A stretch of DNA of 64,000 nucleotides, from positions 2,108,001 to 2,172,000 of the forward strand of contig CM049985.1 in NCBI GenBank assembly GCA_016630955.3, written 5' to 3'. Below the pieces are notes generated by a model, which saw only the letters and a program-made list of their open reading frames with translations, ran no database searches and had not been told where the DNA came from. A program made the translations under genes and the position numbers. The stretch comes from Didymella arachidicola. Taxonomy: Eukaryota > Ascomycota > Dothideomycetes > Pleosporales > Didymellaceae. Position 1 is the first letter of the stretch, and every line of letters begins with the position of its first letter. Below are positions 43,415-55,065 of the stretch, piece by piece.

Positions 43415-45622
43415 ATGTGCAACGGGCAGTCCAATGCGCCATGTTCCGTATCTCCCCACCCGGCGCTTCTGTCTCGTATAAGATTGTCTGAGGCCCTAGG
43501 CAGAGTCGGTGCAGTCACACAGGCAAGAATCAAGACTGCGTTCCCTCCTCAGTCCGGTTTCCTTGGTCTCAATGACGGCGCAATCTTTCCAAAATCTCAC
43601 TTTGCCCCAAACGTATCTATTAAGAAAGTCGCAGCGGCAGCACTCGAACGGAAACCACTTCGGAATGCCATCAGGTAAGTGCGTGAGCGCTATACGCAGG
43701 AACCCACTGTCTGACCCGTCAGAATCTTCGTTGTTGTAGTTGATTTCCAGGACGTGAAATGCCCACCCGGCGTCATTGAGCGTCACCAAGACTTATGGTT
43801 CTCAAAGGGCAGGATACCCACAGGATCTGTGACAGAGTACTACTCTGAGGTGTCCAACAACGCAGTCTCATTGACTGGAGACGTCTTTGGACCGTTTACA
43901 TTGAAGGAGAACATGGCAAATTATGCCAACAATGGTAAATCACCGATGCGTCTACATTATTACAATATAGGTTGACACCACTCGGGTTTCGGCATGGGTT
44001 TCCCCGAGCCAAACTCTCAAACGATGGCACAAGAGGCGTTCGACGCTGTGAAAGACAAAACCAACTTCAATCAGTACGACAATGATGGTAACGGTTATGT
44101 ATGTATTTATGTACTCATCAAGATCATATGAATGCTGAAATGATGTAGGTCGATGCTTTCGTTGTCGTACACGCGGGACGAGCTGCAGAAGAGACTGGTT
44201 CCAGGAGCGACATTTGGAGTGTCAAATGGCAGCTACCAGAGGAGCGCAAAGTGAATGGTGAGTATGGTTTGTGCTAACAGAACTTCCGTTACTAATGGAT
44301 CTGCAGATGTTAAGGTGTTTGGATTCCTGACCGTCCCCGCAGACGCTAAGTGCGGTGTGTGCGCACACGAGATTGGACACCTGGGTATGCAACAGCTTGT
44401 AGAATGGAGAATCCGATCAGGAGTGTAACACTGACCACCTCCAGTCTTTGGCTGGCCAGATTTGTACGATATCGACCAGTCCTCTGCAGGTATTGGAAAC
44501 TGGTGCTTGATGGCCGGTGGTACTTGGGGCGGCGGCGGTGATCGACCTGTCCATCCTTCTGCATGTAGGCCAGCCAATTTCTGTCCTTGAGGCCGAAGAT
44601 CTGACAACAACTAGGGTGTAAATCCAATCAAAAATGGGTCGAAACCATCACGGAGGATACTAATCATTCCGTCACGCTTCGAGACGTCAAGACTGGCTTC
44701 AAGATCCATCGTCTGTGGAAAGATGGCGATGCTAACAGCCCTGAGTACTTCCTTGTCGAAAATCGACAAACGACTGGAAGTGATGAATTCCTTCCCGGCA
44801 GAGGGCTTCTCATCTGGCATATTGATGACCGAGTGGGTTCCAATATCGACGAGAGTCACCCGTGGGTCAAGCTCATGCAAGCCGATGGCCTGGATCAGCT
44901 GAAGCAGAACTTCGCCAGAGGTGATGACGGAGATAGCTACCCTGGCCACACCGACAATCGCAAGTTCAGCGCACTGTCGAACCCGAACAGTAAGTCTTAC
45001 GGAGGAGAGGACACGTTTGTCTCCGTCACGAATATACCGATCTCATCTCCGACTATGACGTTCGATATAACTGTCAAGAAGGTCGATCCGCCGCCAGCTA
45101 ACAAGTTTGATCCGAATACGTGGTATCGGCTGAAGAATACGTTCCAGCCAGCGACACATTGCCTTGATGTCGTAAACGACAACGGTGTCAGCAGTAAGGG
45201 CCTCCTCAACATGGCAGCGATTGGGAACTTCTCCGGTCAACGCTGGCAATTGAAGCCCAATGGCGATGGGACATATTTCCTCCGAACATTATTCCTTGGT
45301 GCCAATCGTCAACTTGGTGTTCAAGGCGACAGGAAGACGCCGATTTTGGAAACCGCGAACGAATCTGCTAAGAGCCAGTACTGGACCATCGGGCAATGGG
45401 ATCACCCACAAGACGGGACGTGGCATCTTGAGGTAAGATGCCGAGGGTAACTGCTTTACACTCGCTGACCGTGATTCTCAGAATGCGTGGACTGAGAAGT
45501 CCCAGTTTCTTGATACGATGGAGGGCGGGCCGAGAGTCTCAATGAATCAAGCGAATACAGGGCGCCCAACCCAGAGATGGACGATTGAGGCGATTCGACC
45601 CATCACTGAGCCCGGCTTTTGA
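43415..45622 (+). pseudogene. M6 metallopeptidase with ricin-B-like domain; intron 2 acceptor lost
   Basis: Eight exons chain to exactly 617 codons: 43415-43674, 43723-43934, 43986-44098, 44149-44257, 44307-44384, 44445-44564, 44615-45432 and 45482-45622. The peptidase part has VVVVDFQDV, the zinc site CAHEIGH (His252, Glu253, His256) followed by VFGWPDLYD, and LMAGGTWGGGGDRP, all typical of immune-inhibitor-A-type M6 enzymes. From about residue 450 a beta-trefoil lectin-like domain follows (TWYRLKN, then QRWQL and TQRWTIEAI). Intron 2 (43935-43985, 51 nt) has a GTAAAT donor and TTGAC branch, but its end reads CGG where CAG is expected. Using the nearby ATAG at 43970 instead brings in a stop at 43973. 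No signal peptide is visible. Probably a recently broken gene, unless a non-canonical acceptor is used. Confidence 0.7.
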
Positions 45623-46455
45623 TCGATATGGTCAGCTGAATGTTGGTAACTTGTCTTACATGATTGTTGAGCGCCTTCGATTACGTTCGATTCACGCTTT
45701 GTGAGGGTCGGTCTTTTCTATATATCAAGCACGCCGTATGCGTCGGCGAGAATTTCCTCATGCGCCACGTCGAGACATTGTGCCGTGCGCTAATGGCGGG
45801 CGCGCCTGCCCCAAGAGCCACATCCGGAGAACGTCGCCATCAGCCGCCAGCGGCTCCTCCTTCCACCGAGTTTCTAGCGGGCGCCATGCGTTTAAAACGC
45901 GGAGAAGCATGCAACTAACCATGCTTCACATCATTCTAGGGCGAATCATCAATCGCCGAACCCCAATCACGATGTTTACCCCAGGAACCGACCTCATGGC
46001 AGATATCTCACGAATCTGCCGGGCCTCAGGAGTCACATGCGCCTAAGCGGACCAGGCCAGTCTAGGTTTTCCGGCCTTGTCCTCGGCTATGCTCATTGGA
46101 CAAACAGCTGTCAACTAACTCCTTCAAGCCTCCACTCCACCTCTTGACCCAATTAAAGCTGATCAAAGGCCTCAGGAGATTAGCTCACCGGTTTGCACGC
46201 GATCTTTTGACCCGAGCGCTGAGATGCAACGATTCTCCACCGAAAATTGTTTAAGTTGACGAGCGCCGCAACCTTCACATCGACGCAGACCCAGGTGACA
46301 CCTTCCCCAGATTCAAAACTCTTTGACACTGCCTATCGGTGGAGCTCCAGGGTCCACACTTCCCGTTCCCAACGCTTTGGCTTCGCGTCGCACGAGATTC
46401 GACCCCCGCCACTGTTGACGTTTGTTTGTCAGGAGGGGCAACTCGCACTCCCAGC
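45623..46455. other. Promoter region of the maltose-type permease gene
   Basis: 833 bp between the peptidase and the permease. The last hundred bases keep the permease reading frame open without an in-frame ATG, so they are probably 5' UTR. Nothing else recognised. Confidence 0.4.
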
Positions 46456-48203
46456 ATGGCCGACGAGAAAGACATTCAGCGCAGCGCGGCTCCCCACCCA
46501 CAACCGCTCTACGAGGATGAGCAGCACCACAAGGGCGCGGCAGACAGGGTCATCAATGATGCTCGTCTCGCGACCGAGAAGGAGCACAATATGACGCTGT
46601 GGCAGGGCATCAAGCTCTACCCCAAGGCAATTGGCTGGTCGATCCTGATCAGTACCTGCATCGTCATGGAAGGCTACGATGTGTGCTTGCTGAACAACTT
46701 TTTTGGCTTTCCGCAATTCAAGCGCAAGTACGGCGAGCAGCTGCCCAATGGTGACTGGGAGATTCCCGCGCCGTGGCAGGCCGGTCTCAGCAATGGTGTC
46801 ATTGTTGGTGAGATCATCGGTCTGTTCCTCAATGGATGGATCAGCGAGTCTATTGGGTACAGATACACTCTCATGGGTTGTCTGTTCTTGATCATCTGCT
46901 TTACTGCTATCTTCTTTACCGCCCAGACGGTGTGGCACCTCTTGATTGCTGAGATTCTTTGCGGTATCCCATGGGGTGTCTTCCAGACACTCACGATCAC
47001 TTACGCAAGTGAAGTCTGTCCTGTTGCGCTGCGCGGTTACTGTAAGTTGCACCCCTGAGCTTGACATGAACAGAAGCTAACGAATCAGTGACAACGTACG
47101 TCAACTTCTGCTGGGGTCTTGGTCAGGTCATTGGCATTGGAGTAATCCGCGCCATGGTCAACCGCGAGGACGAATGGTCTTACCGCATCCCCTACGCTCT
47201 GCAGTGGATGTGGCCTGTGCCGCTCATCATCGGTATCTTCCTGGCCCCAGAGTCACCCTGGTGGCTTGTTCGCAAGGGTCGTCTTGCTGACGCCAAAGTG
47301 TCGATGCTTCGTCTCACGAGCTTGAACCGCGAGACTGACTTTGATGCCGACGAGGCCGTGGCCATGATGGTGCACACCACCGCCCTCGAGGAGAAGATCA
47401 CCAAGGGAGCCACTTACCTCGACTGCTTCAAGGGTGTTGATCTGCGCCGCACGGAAATCGTCTGCATGGCTTGGGCCATCCAGAACTTGTCTGGCAACGC
47501 TTTTTCCGGATACTCGTCCTACTTCCTGCAGCAAGCCGGCCTTGACCCGTCTACTTCATACGATTTCGCAATGGGCCAGTACGGTATCAACATGGCCGGT
47601 GTCTTCGGTGCTTGGTTCCTGATGAAGTGCGGAGTTGGACGACGATCTCTCTACCTTTACGGTCTCTGCGGTCTTTGCACCATGCTCTTCGTTATGGGCT
47701 TCCTTGGCCTTGTGCCCGCCGCCCACCGTCAACAGGGTGCTATGGCTACAGGTGTCATGATGCTTGTCTGGGCCATGTTCTACCAGCTTACCGTCGGCAC
47801 CGTCTGCTACTCGCTCGTCGCCGAGCTGTCGACTCGCCGCCTTGCGATCAAGACGGTTGTTCTTGGCCGCAACCTATACAATGTCATTGGCATACTCACC
47901 TCGGTGCTGACACCGTACATGCTGAACCCTGGCGAGTGGAACTGGGGCAACTATGCTGGTTTCTTCTGGGCTGGGTCCTGCTTCCTTAGCATCGTGTACG
48001 TTTTCTTCCGGCTGCCGGAGCCCAGGGGCCGCAGCTTTGCTGAGCTGGATCTGCTGTTCGAGAAGCGCATCCCTGCGCGCAAGTTTGCGAGCACCCAAGT
48101 CGACGTGTTCGGCGAGGAAGCGCTCGAGGGCACACATGCGTTCGAGCAGTACGAAGCGAAGGTAGAGGCTGCGCAAAGGACCGAATCGGTTGTTGGAGCT
48201 TAG
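46456..48203 (+). CDS. MFS alpha-glucoside (maltose-type) permease
   Basis: A proton-coupled sugar importer of the plasma membrane. Exons 46456-47041 and 47089-48203 flank a 47-nt intron with GCTAAC branch and TCAG acceptor; 566 residues. The N-terminal cytosolic segment is polar (HNMTLWQGIKLYPKAIGWS). TM1 carries the subfamily pattern CIVMEGYDVCLLNNFFGFPQ. Further signatures are WQAGLSNGVIVGEIIGLFLN, GIPWGVFQTL, YASEVCPVALRGY, APESPWWLVRKGR, a GRRSLYLYG loop and the sugar-porter ending RLPEPRGRSFAELDLLFEKR. Twelve membrane segments can be counted. It is intact, unlike the other sugar transporter in the window. Substrate specificity within alpha-glucosides is inference. Confidence 0.9.
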
Positions 48204-48592
48204 ATGCTAATGTGGTCTCAGGTGGTGGCATGAATTTGTAACGAGGTGGATGTGATACGATCTGTTTGTATGCACTGCATGTTGGATCTGCAATGAGATA
48301 TGACCAATAATAATGATGAGCTGTCTAGCGTCTTCCGTAGCAATGACTTCAATGTATATCTTTAATACTTCATCACCTGCACCCAGCTCTGAGATCGATT
48401 CTTGGCTCCCAATCAGCTTTCACCTACCCATTGGACGTTCCTGCATCATAGCCCCACTTTGGCGCACCCTCGACGCGTTGTTGGTCTGTGGTTTACAGAT
48501 GCAGCCGCAACAACAAACAAACACAGCCACTGCGCGCAGACACAACAGGTCATCTCTATGGAGCTTCTTCCACCGCCATCAGTCTTGCGATT
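48204..48592. other. Intergenic between the permease and GCP2 genes
   Basis: 389 bp holding the permease 3' flank and the promoter and 5' UTR of the downstream gene. The GCP2 frame stays open upstream of its ATG but has no earlier ATG. Confidence 0.4.
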
Positions 48593-51331
48593 ATGAAGCC
48601 ATCGTCCGCGATCGCCGACCGCCGCGCAGCCAATGCGAACTACACATCGACCGCGCGACCCCGCGAGGGGGACGAACGACGCGAATCCACCAGGACCTCG
48701 CATCGTAGTACTCGCTCAAGCGCCATGGGCACAGCGGCAGAGCTGAGGGAGCGGCGCACCGAGAAGCGCGAGGTGCGTGAGCGCGAGACTGAGATTCGGC
48801 GCACGAGAAGCCCGCTGAAGCACTCGACCGAGAGCCGTGTCAACGCCCGCAGCCGCGCTGAAAAGCCACCGCGAGACACAGAGAGGCGCAATGCAGCGTC
48901 AAGACAGCCATCAGAGCAGCCACTGCCGCCGTGGGACCCCCAGGCCAGCTTGATACCGCACACGACCGCCCCGCTGGCGACGCGCATTTCGATCCCTCCG
49001 TTGGCCTCGACCGCACCGCTGACGCTGCAGCCCGTCCCGCTTGCGCAGCTTTCGCTGGATGCTCAGGAGAAGGCGGTGATCGAGGACTTGCTGTTTGTCT
49101 TCATGGGCTTCGAGGGACAGTACATCCGCTTCGGCGATGCATACAACCCACACGAGGAGAAGGAGCGGCTGTTGGGCCCGCAGTTCAAGCTCCTGCCCGG
49201 TCTGGATCCCAGTCTGAAGGATCTGACCAAGGCAATGCTGAGGACGGCGACGCACTACATTGCAGTCGAGACGTGCGTCGAGGTGCTCAGCCGAGACCAG
49301 TACGGCGCTGTCAACCATGCCCTTTGTGCTGCGATACGGCGATTGCTGAAGGATTACCTGACGCTGATTGCGCAGCTGGAACACCAATCACTTGCAAACG
49401 ACTCCTTCACCCTGCATATCTTGAATCTGCACATGAAGCAGACGAGCCATATGCTGTTCCAGCTGTACACAACCGGAATCGAGCTACTCAAGGCGAACGG
49501 GATCCTGGAAGACGACAAGGACGAGGAGACTGATGATGATACCAACGACTTCGAAAACATCCTGGAGTCGCTGCGCGAGGGTGGCGCCACGATTAAGAAG
49601 ATGTGCAAGGGCGGAAGCGTGCTTGGCCTAATCACGAAGCGGTTATCGTCCATGTCTGGAGACCCTGCGGCTCGGACGCTGCTCACAACACTGCTGAGAG
49701 AAGCCAGTAGACCGTACATGGCTATGTTGAACGAGTGGCTGCATCACGGCGGCATCAAAGACCCACATGCGGAGTTCCTGGTCAAGGAACAGCGGAGTAT
49801 CAAGCGCGAACGACTAGACCAGGACTATACAGACGAGTACTGGGAGAAACGATACACTATTCGGGATGCACTGGTACCACCACAGCTGGAAGCAGTCAAG
49901 GACAAGGTGCTATTGGCTGGCAAGTACCTCAACGTTGTACGGGAATGCGGTGGCGTCGATGTGAGCAAACGTGTTGAAGACGCGCCGACAAGCTTCGACG
50001 ACCCTCGATTTCTCGACAATGTCAATTCTGCATACGCCTCGGCGAATTCTTCACTCCTAAACCTTCTCCTAACCACACATCAATTACCAGCTCGACTACG
50101 CTCGCTCAAACACTATTTCTTTCTCGACCGATCCGACTTCTTCACTTATTTCCTCGAAATGGGCGAACTGGAGCTCAAGAAACCAGCCAAGCACGTCAAT
50201 GTTGGCAAGCTGCAATCACTCCTCGACCTGGCAACCCGCCACGCTGGTTCTGTGGCCGTGGAGGATCCCTACAAAGAAGACATCAAGGTTCAGATCAATG
50301 ACGTGGGCCTCACAAACTGGCTCATGAAGATCGTGAATGTGCAAGGTCTCGATCAAGAAGCTGCGACCTCTATATCAAACTACACCCCCGCCAACACTGA
50401 CAACATAACAAATGACAAGGACATCACCGGCTACCAAGCCCTAGTCTTCGACTACAACATGCCCTTCCCGCTCTCGCTGGTCGTCAGTCGCGTCACACTG
50501 ACCCGCTACCAGCTCCTCTTTCGCTTCCTGCTCAGTCTCAAGCATCTCGAGACTGATCTGGGCAAGTGCTGGGGTGAGCAAGGCAAGAACTCGATGTGGA
50601 AGCACCGGTCCAAGAACCCGCTGGTCGAGCAGTGGAAGCGCAAGGCATGGACACTGCGCGCACGCATGATGGTGTTTGTGCAGCAGCTCATGTACTATTG
50701 CACCGCTGAGGTCATCGAACCCAATTGGGTCAGCCTCATGTCTAGACTGAAAGAGGAGGGCTTGGCACCTGAGCAGCACGCCGAGAAGGTTAAGCGCACC
50801 GTTGACGAGCTGATGCAGGACCATGTTGATTTTCTTGCGACCTGTTTGAAGGAGTGTATGCTCACTAACAGCAAGCTACTGAAGGTACGTTACAAGTGAA
50901 TCTCCTGCCCGACATTGTATGGCCGACTTACGCTGTGTTGGAGTTGCACTAACAACACTCAGATCAACAACAAAATCATGTCCACATGCAACATGTTCGC
51001 CACCTTCACATACTCCCTCTCCCGCTACCTCATCACCTGCGACCCCGACCTCGTCGCATCCGTGAACGCCGACATCGACCTACAATCCCCCAAAACTGCC
51101 AGTCAAAACCGCCACGCCGTCTTCGACCCCCAGCGCCTCGACAAAATGTTCGACATGCTAAACAAGTACGAGGACAGCTTCACCCGCCATCTCAAGATCC
51201 TGCTTGATACCCTTAATTACCTCGCGGCTACCGAGACGGTGGTTTTCCTGCAGCTTTGTGCGCGGTTGACGAGCGCGGGAGAGGGCTTGGGCGGGTTTCA
51301 GGTGCCGATGGGGATGGAAGGGGTCGTGTAG
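48593..51331 (+). CDS. SPC97: Gamma-tubulin complex component 2 (GCP2/Spc97/Alp4)
   Basis: A core subunit of the gamma-tubulin small complex that nucleates microtubules at spindle pole bodies. Exons 48593-50884 and 50963-51331 flank a 78-nt intron and give 886 residues, the normal size. The first 130 residues are charged and disordered (many RE/ER repeats). The GRIP1 domain starts near residue 160 with EKAVIEDLLFVFMGFEGQYIRF, which is characteristic of GCP2. It continues through REASRPYMAMLNEWLHHGGI and FLDRSDFFTYFLEMGELEL. The GRIP2 domain includes DYNMPFPLSLVVSR, the LTRYQLLFRFLL helix that contacts gamma-tubulin, and HVDFLATCLKECML. The ATG at 48593 is the first in frame. No defect is seen. 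Confidence 0.95.
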
Positions 51332-52856
51332 ATTTGCGTGGATACCATGAGTGATGTTTTCATTGAGCGTTTGGGTGGCGTTACGGCGCAGAGGAACGAG
51401 CTGCGCGAAGCTGTGTGGCGCGTTTCTTCGTGTTATGGTTTCGTATGGGGAAGGAGCGAGCGAACGAGCGGTATTGCTGCCACGTGTGAGGTCCAATGCA
51501 AGCCAGTGCGGCGCGTGCTTAGCACTGATTAAAACAGCTTCCGCCACCCTTCCGCCTTGCACCATCGTTGCCTGTTCTGCTATTCACTAAAAGACGTTCA
51601 GCAGCGGTGTATGTTTCTGCCCTTCCAAAATCTACTACAGTACCCTTTATGTTCTTCTCTGAGATTTCAAAGTCAAAATTCGACGGCCGAATGTCTCTCC
51701 AGTCTCCTTCTCTCTACCAAGACCACAGTCATTATACGAGGAGCGGTCTCCGACTGGGTGATAGTCGCTTCCCTCACACCTGGCAAAAGTCAGCGTCAAA
51801 AAGTGCATGTCAAACTCCAGTGTACTTGTTATCGCGAACAAAACACCGATTGCAGACCTTGTATGATTGTCTCTTCACCACAGCGCCGTAAAGGGTGAAT
51901 ATGGCTGTGCATGCTTCGTTCTGAGTGTAGTAAATCACAGGGACAAGAGCAGTGCTTCGTCGCGATGTGCTCTGTCGAAAGGAACTTGAGGTACACCAAT
52001 GGATGTATTCCAGTCCTAAAACCAGCATGTAATGTAGGTTCTACATAAGCGTGGAGGTACTCAGCAGGCTTCCTGCAGGTGGCATACGAGCACTGATACA
52101 GCCTCAGTCGATGCACGCGAGCCTTCATCTAGTGCAAACGTGGAGAGGAAGAAGCCCATTTCTCTGCCTGCATGCGAGAAATTCCAGAATGCCGAGATGG
52201 AGAAACTGCAACTAGCATCACTGGCTTTAGCACCGCTGTCCGACTGTGCTATTCAAACTAGCGACAATGGTTGCACGAGTATCTCCTAGCTGCGCTGGCC
52301 TCTTACAGGAGATGCTTAAGATAGCACTGACAAGCTCTAGGCAGAGCGCCAGCAGAAGAGATATCTATGCCATGGAGGAGGACTCTATTCCAGGCCTTTA
52401 GATCATTGGGGCTATGGGCGCACCTTTATAAAGTGATGCAGGGAGGTCTCCGACGTGCGCTGCTGCCTCCCCTGCCTCTCCAAGCAGCCCATAGTTACCT
52501 CCACATAAGATAGATAATTATCCATTTCGGCTTTCCGCAATGCTGGGAGGAACCGGGGTTTCGATGAGTTAATCGGAATATGGATATGTACATAGCGTCT
52601 TGCGGGTGGAACCATCTTCAAGCATCCTCGAAGCGCTGCATATGCTGGTACATTGATACCTAGGTATATTGTAGACGGCAATCTTGCCTGAAGAAGTGTG
52701 TAAGAATACACCTGGTCTCTAAGCTGCCTAGATCCTGCCTGAACGGCGTACTAAACATCGAAATTGAGATCAACTAAGTAAGCAGTGGTACTGTTGCAGC
52801 CCAAGCGCAAGTAGTGCTGGCATGCATGCATGTGAACATTTAAGCCCCTGTGCATA
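51332..52856. other. Intergenic, nothing recognised
   Basis: 1.5 kb after GCP2 and before a MITE. Short frames on both strands without recognisable protein or splice chain. Confidence 0.4.
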
Positions 52857-53017
52857 CAGGATAGGTCCCTGAACGAGTGAGAATGCAAGCAACCCCCCCC
52901 CCCCCCCCCCCCCCAGACGTTTCTCGAGGTTTCTGAACGGCCAGCTCCTGCATTTGCGTGCTCTTATTGGTCTTTCTAGGATCAATCGTGTTCTCACCCA
53001 TTCAGGGACCTATCCTG
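52857..53017. mobile_element. 161-bp MITE containing a 22-base poly-C tract
   Basis: Inverted ends of about 27 bp (CAGGATAGGTCCCTGAA, then GTGAGAA after a short variable part) differ at two positions. TA stands on both sides (52855-52856 and 53018-53019). There is no coding capacity. A run of 22 C occupies 52893-52914. The TA duplication matches the target preference of the pogo-type elements nearby, but the end sequence differs from all five families here. Confidence 0.85.
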
Positions 53018-53159
53018 TAGTTCCTCAAGCGCTGCCGACCTCGGGAGTGTCGGACGTGGCACAGCCTCGTACCGAGTCCGTGCGCGTGACGCCCACCATC
53101 GCGTAACGCCCCGCTAAGCAAATCGCACCCCATCTTCAACACCCCATAGCTCAGTCAAT

Positions 53160-55019
53160 ATGGACTCAATTCAAGAAGCGGCTACAGAATTCGATTTGCG
53201 CAATCATAAAGAACAACTTTCATACACAAAGTTTGCTAAAGCAAAGGGAGTTGATCGGTCTACGTTAGCGCGGAGGCACAAAGGGGTTTCAACTTCTAGG
53301 GAGGTCAAAGCAGTTAACCAACGGAAACTCAACAACACTGAAGAACAAGAGCTTATTAAGCTTATTAATAAGCTTACTGAGGACGGATTCCCTCCTAACA
53401 GGCTTCAAATCCGAAATTACGCGTCTAAAGTAGCTGGTAGCAGCGTCTCTGATAGCTGGGTTACTCGCTTCCTCCACCGTCACACAGCTGAACTGGTCAC
53501 CAAATGGGCAACAGGGAAGGATCGCAATCGCCACCAAGCTGACTCAGGGGCTTCTTTTGAGGCCTACTTCACACTTCTACACAGCAAGATAGCTGAGTAC
53601 AGCATTGAGCCTCAGCACATGTACAATATGGATGAGAAGGGCTTCATGATCGGGGTACTTGAACGTGCAAAACGAGTGTTCTCCCGGCCACTGTGGGACA
53701 GCAAGCAAGTCAGAGGTACTCTCCAAGACGGCTCACGGGAGTGGATCACGCTTATTGCTTGCATAAGTGCCTCAGGGGAAGCCCTGCCAGCAAGCCTCAT
53801 ATACCCAGCAGCCAATCAAGCTATATACTCAGGCTGGGTGGAGGATATCAAGCCAGGGGAACACTCAGTCTTTGTCAGCTCATCTAGTACAGGCTGGAGC
53901 AACAACGAGATAGCTCTTGCCTGGCTTGAACAGGTGTTCGATCGCGCTACTAAGGCCACAGCACGGAGAAAGTATCGTCTTTTGATACTTGACGGCCACG
54001 GGAGCCACGTTACCCCTGACTTTATTGAGTACGCCAACCAACGCAAGATACTCGTGATGATCCTTCCCCCTCACTCAACACACAGGCTCCAGCCACTGGA
54101 CGTTTGCCTGTTCTCACCTCTGGCACGAGCATACTCAAATGAGCTTACGCAGTTCCTCCAAAGCAGTCAGGGGACCTCTCCAGTCACTAAATCAAACTTC
54201 TTACACCTGTTCTGGGCGGCGTGGCAGAGCTCATTTCAGGAGTCAACAATCGTCAACTCCTTTGCAGCCACAGGGATATGGCCCCCTGACGCCTCTGCTG
54301 TACTCAAACAAGTCAACAACACTTATACAGACAAAGAAGAACAATCAGGAGCTCTTAGACCAACAGACTGGAGGCGTATAAGGCAGGTACTTAAGGATCA
54401 TGTGAAGGAACCTGACAGTGAGGCAGTGCGGGAGCTGACAGGGGCAATTCACTCTCTTACTGCCCAGGTTGAGCTGCTTACTGAGCAGAACAAAGGCCTG
54501 CAGGAGTCTCTTGCACACAGGAAGAAGCACAATAAGAAGAGTAAGCCCCTGAGTCTCCAACAGCGGAAGGAGTACCAAAGTCAACCTGTATTTTGGTCTC
54601 CTCGGAAGGTCAGAGAGGCACACTATCGTCGGAAGATCAATGAGCAAGAACAGGAGGAGCAGCATCTTCAAAAGCTACGTCAGAAGCAAGAGCAAGTAGC
54701 AATTAAGCTTCAGAGAGCAAGAGAGGCTCAGGAGAAGCGTACAGAGCGTGAGAGAGCTAAGGAGGTGAGGGTGCAGGAGAAGGCTAAGAAGGCAGCTGAA
54801 GCGCAGCGTCAAAGGGACGCTCGTCAAGCTACTACTGCTATCCAATTATCCCAAAAGGGTAAGCGTAAAGCCTTAAAAGCTACCTCAGGTAGCAATAAGC
54901 GTCAGAAACAAGCTGGTGATGCTGGTGGTGCGAAAGAAGCCCCTGAGGCACCCTCAGCTCCTCCACCAGTCACTACTCGCCGCGGACGCAACGTTAGGCT
55001 TCCAAGTAAATACAAGTAG
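53160..55019 (+). CDS. Pogo-type DD35D transposase, family E
   Basis: An intact 619-residue frame, longer than families A-D and clearly more distant. The N-terminal helix-turn-helix has SYTKFAKAKGVDRSTLARRH, followed by a CENP-B-type domain ending SWVTRFLHRH. The catalytic residues are Asp158 (YNMDEKGFMIG), Asp278 (LILDGHGSH) and Asp314 (RLQPLDVCLF). The C-terminal 150 residues form a long, highly charged coiled coil rich in Lys/Glu/Gln and end RRGRNVRLPSKYK, with no zinc knuckle. The nested element lies outside the coding region, so the transposase can still be made, although the enlarged element may move poorly. Confidence 0.93.
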   Translation: MDSIQEAATEFDLRNHKEQLSYTKFAKAKGVDRSTLARRHKGVSTSREVKAVNQRKLNNTEEQELIKLINKLTEDGFPPNRLQIRNYASKVAGSSVSDSWVTRFLHRHTAELVTKWATGKDRNRHQADSGASFEAYFTLLHSKIAEYSIEPQHMYNMDEKGFMIGVLERAKRVFSRPLWDSKQVRGTLQDGSREWITLIACISASGEALPASLIYPAANQAIYSGWVEDIKPGEHSVFVSSSSTGWSNNEIALAWLEQVFDRATKATARRKYRLLILDGHGSHVTPDFIEYANQRKILVMILPPHSTHRLQPLDVCLFSPLARAYSNELTQFLQSSQGTSPVTKSNFLHLFWAAWQSSFQESTIVNSFAATGIWPPDASAVLKQVNNTYTDKEEQSGALRPTDWRRIRQVLKDHVKEPDSEAVRELTGAIHSLTAQVELLTEQNKGLQESLAHRKKHNKKSKPLSLQQRKEYQSQPVFWSPRKVREAHYRRKINEQEQEEQHLQKLRQKQEQVAIKLQRAREAQEKRTERERAKEVRVQEKAKKAAEAQRQRDARQATTAIQLSQKGKRKALKATSGSNKRQKQAGDAGGAKEAPEAPSAPPPVTTRRGRNVRLPSKYK

Positions 55020-55065
55020 CACAAGTAGTTCACATAGGTCTATTTACTACTCTACTACAATATTA

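Noticed and set aside
16299..43975. Possible TGA recoding, because three genes have in-frame TGA
   Set aside because: TGA is the natural terminator of several intact genes here (TBCB, cbf1, GH35-type neighbours' models aside, sae2 and the LPMO-like gene use standard stops), and one of the affected genes also has TAA, so ordinary mutations explain it.
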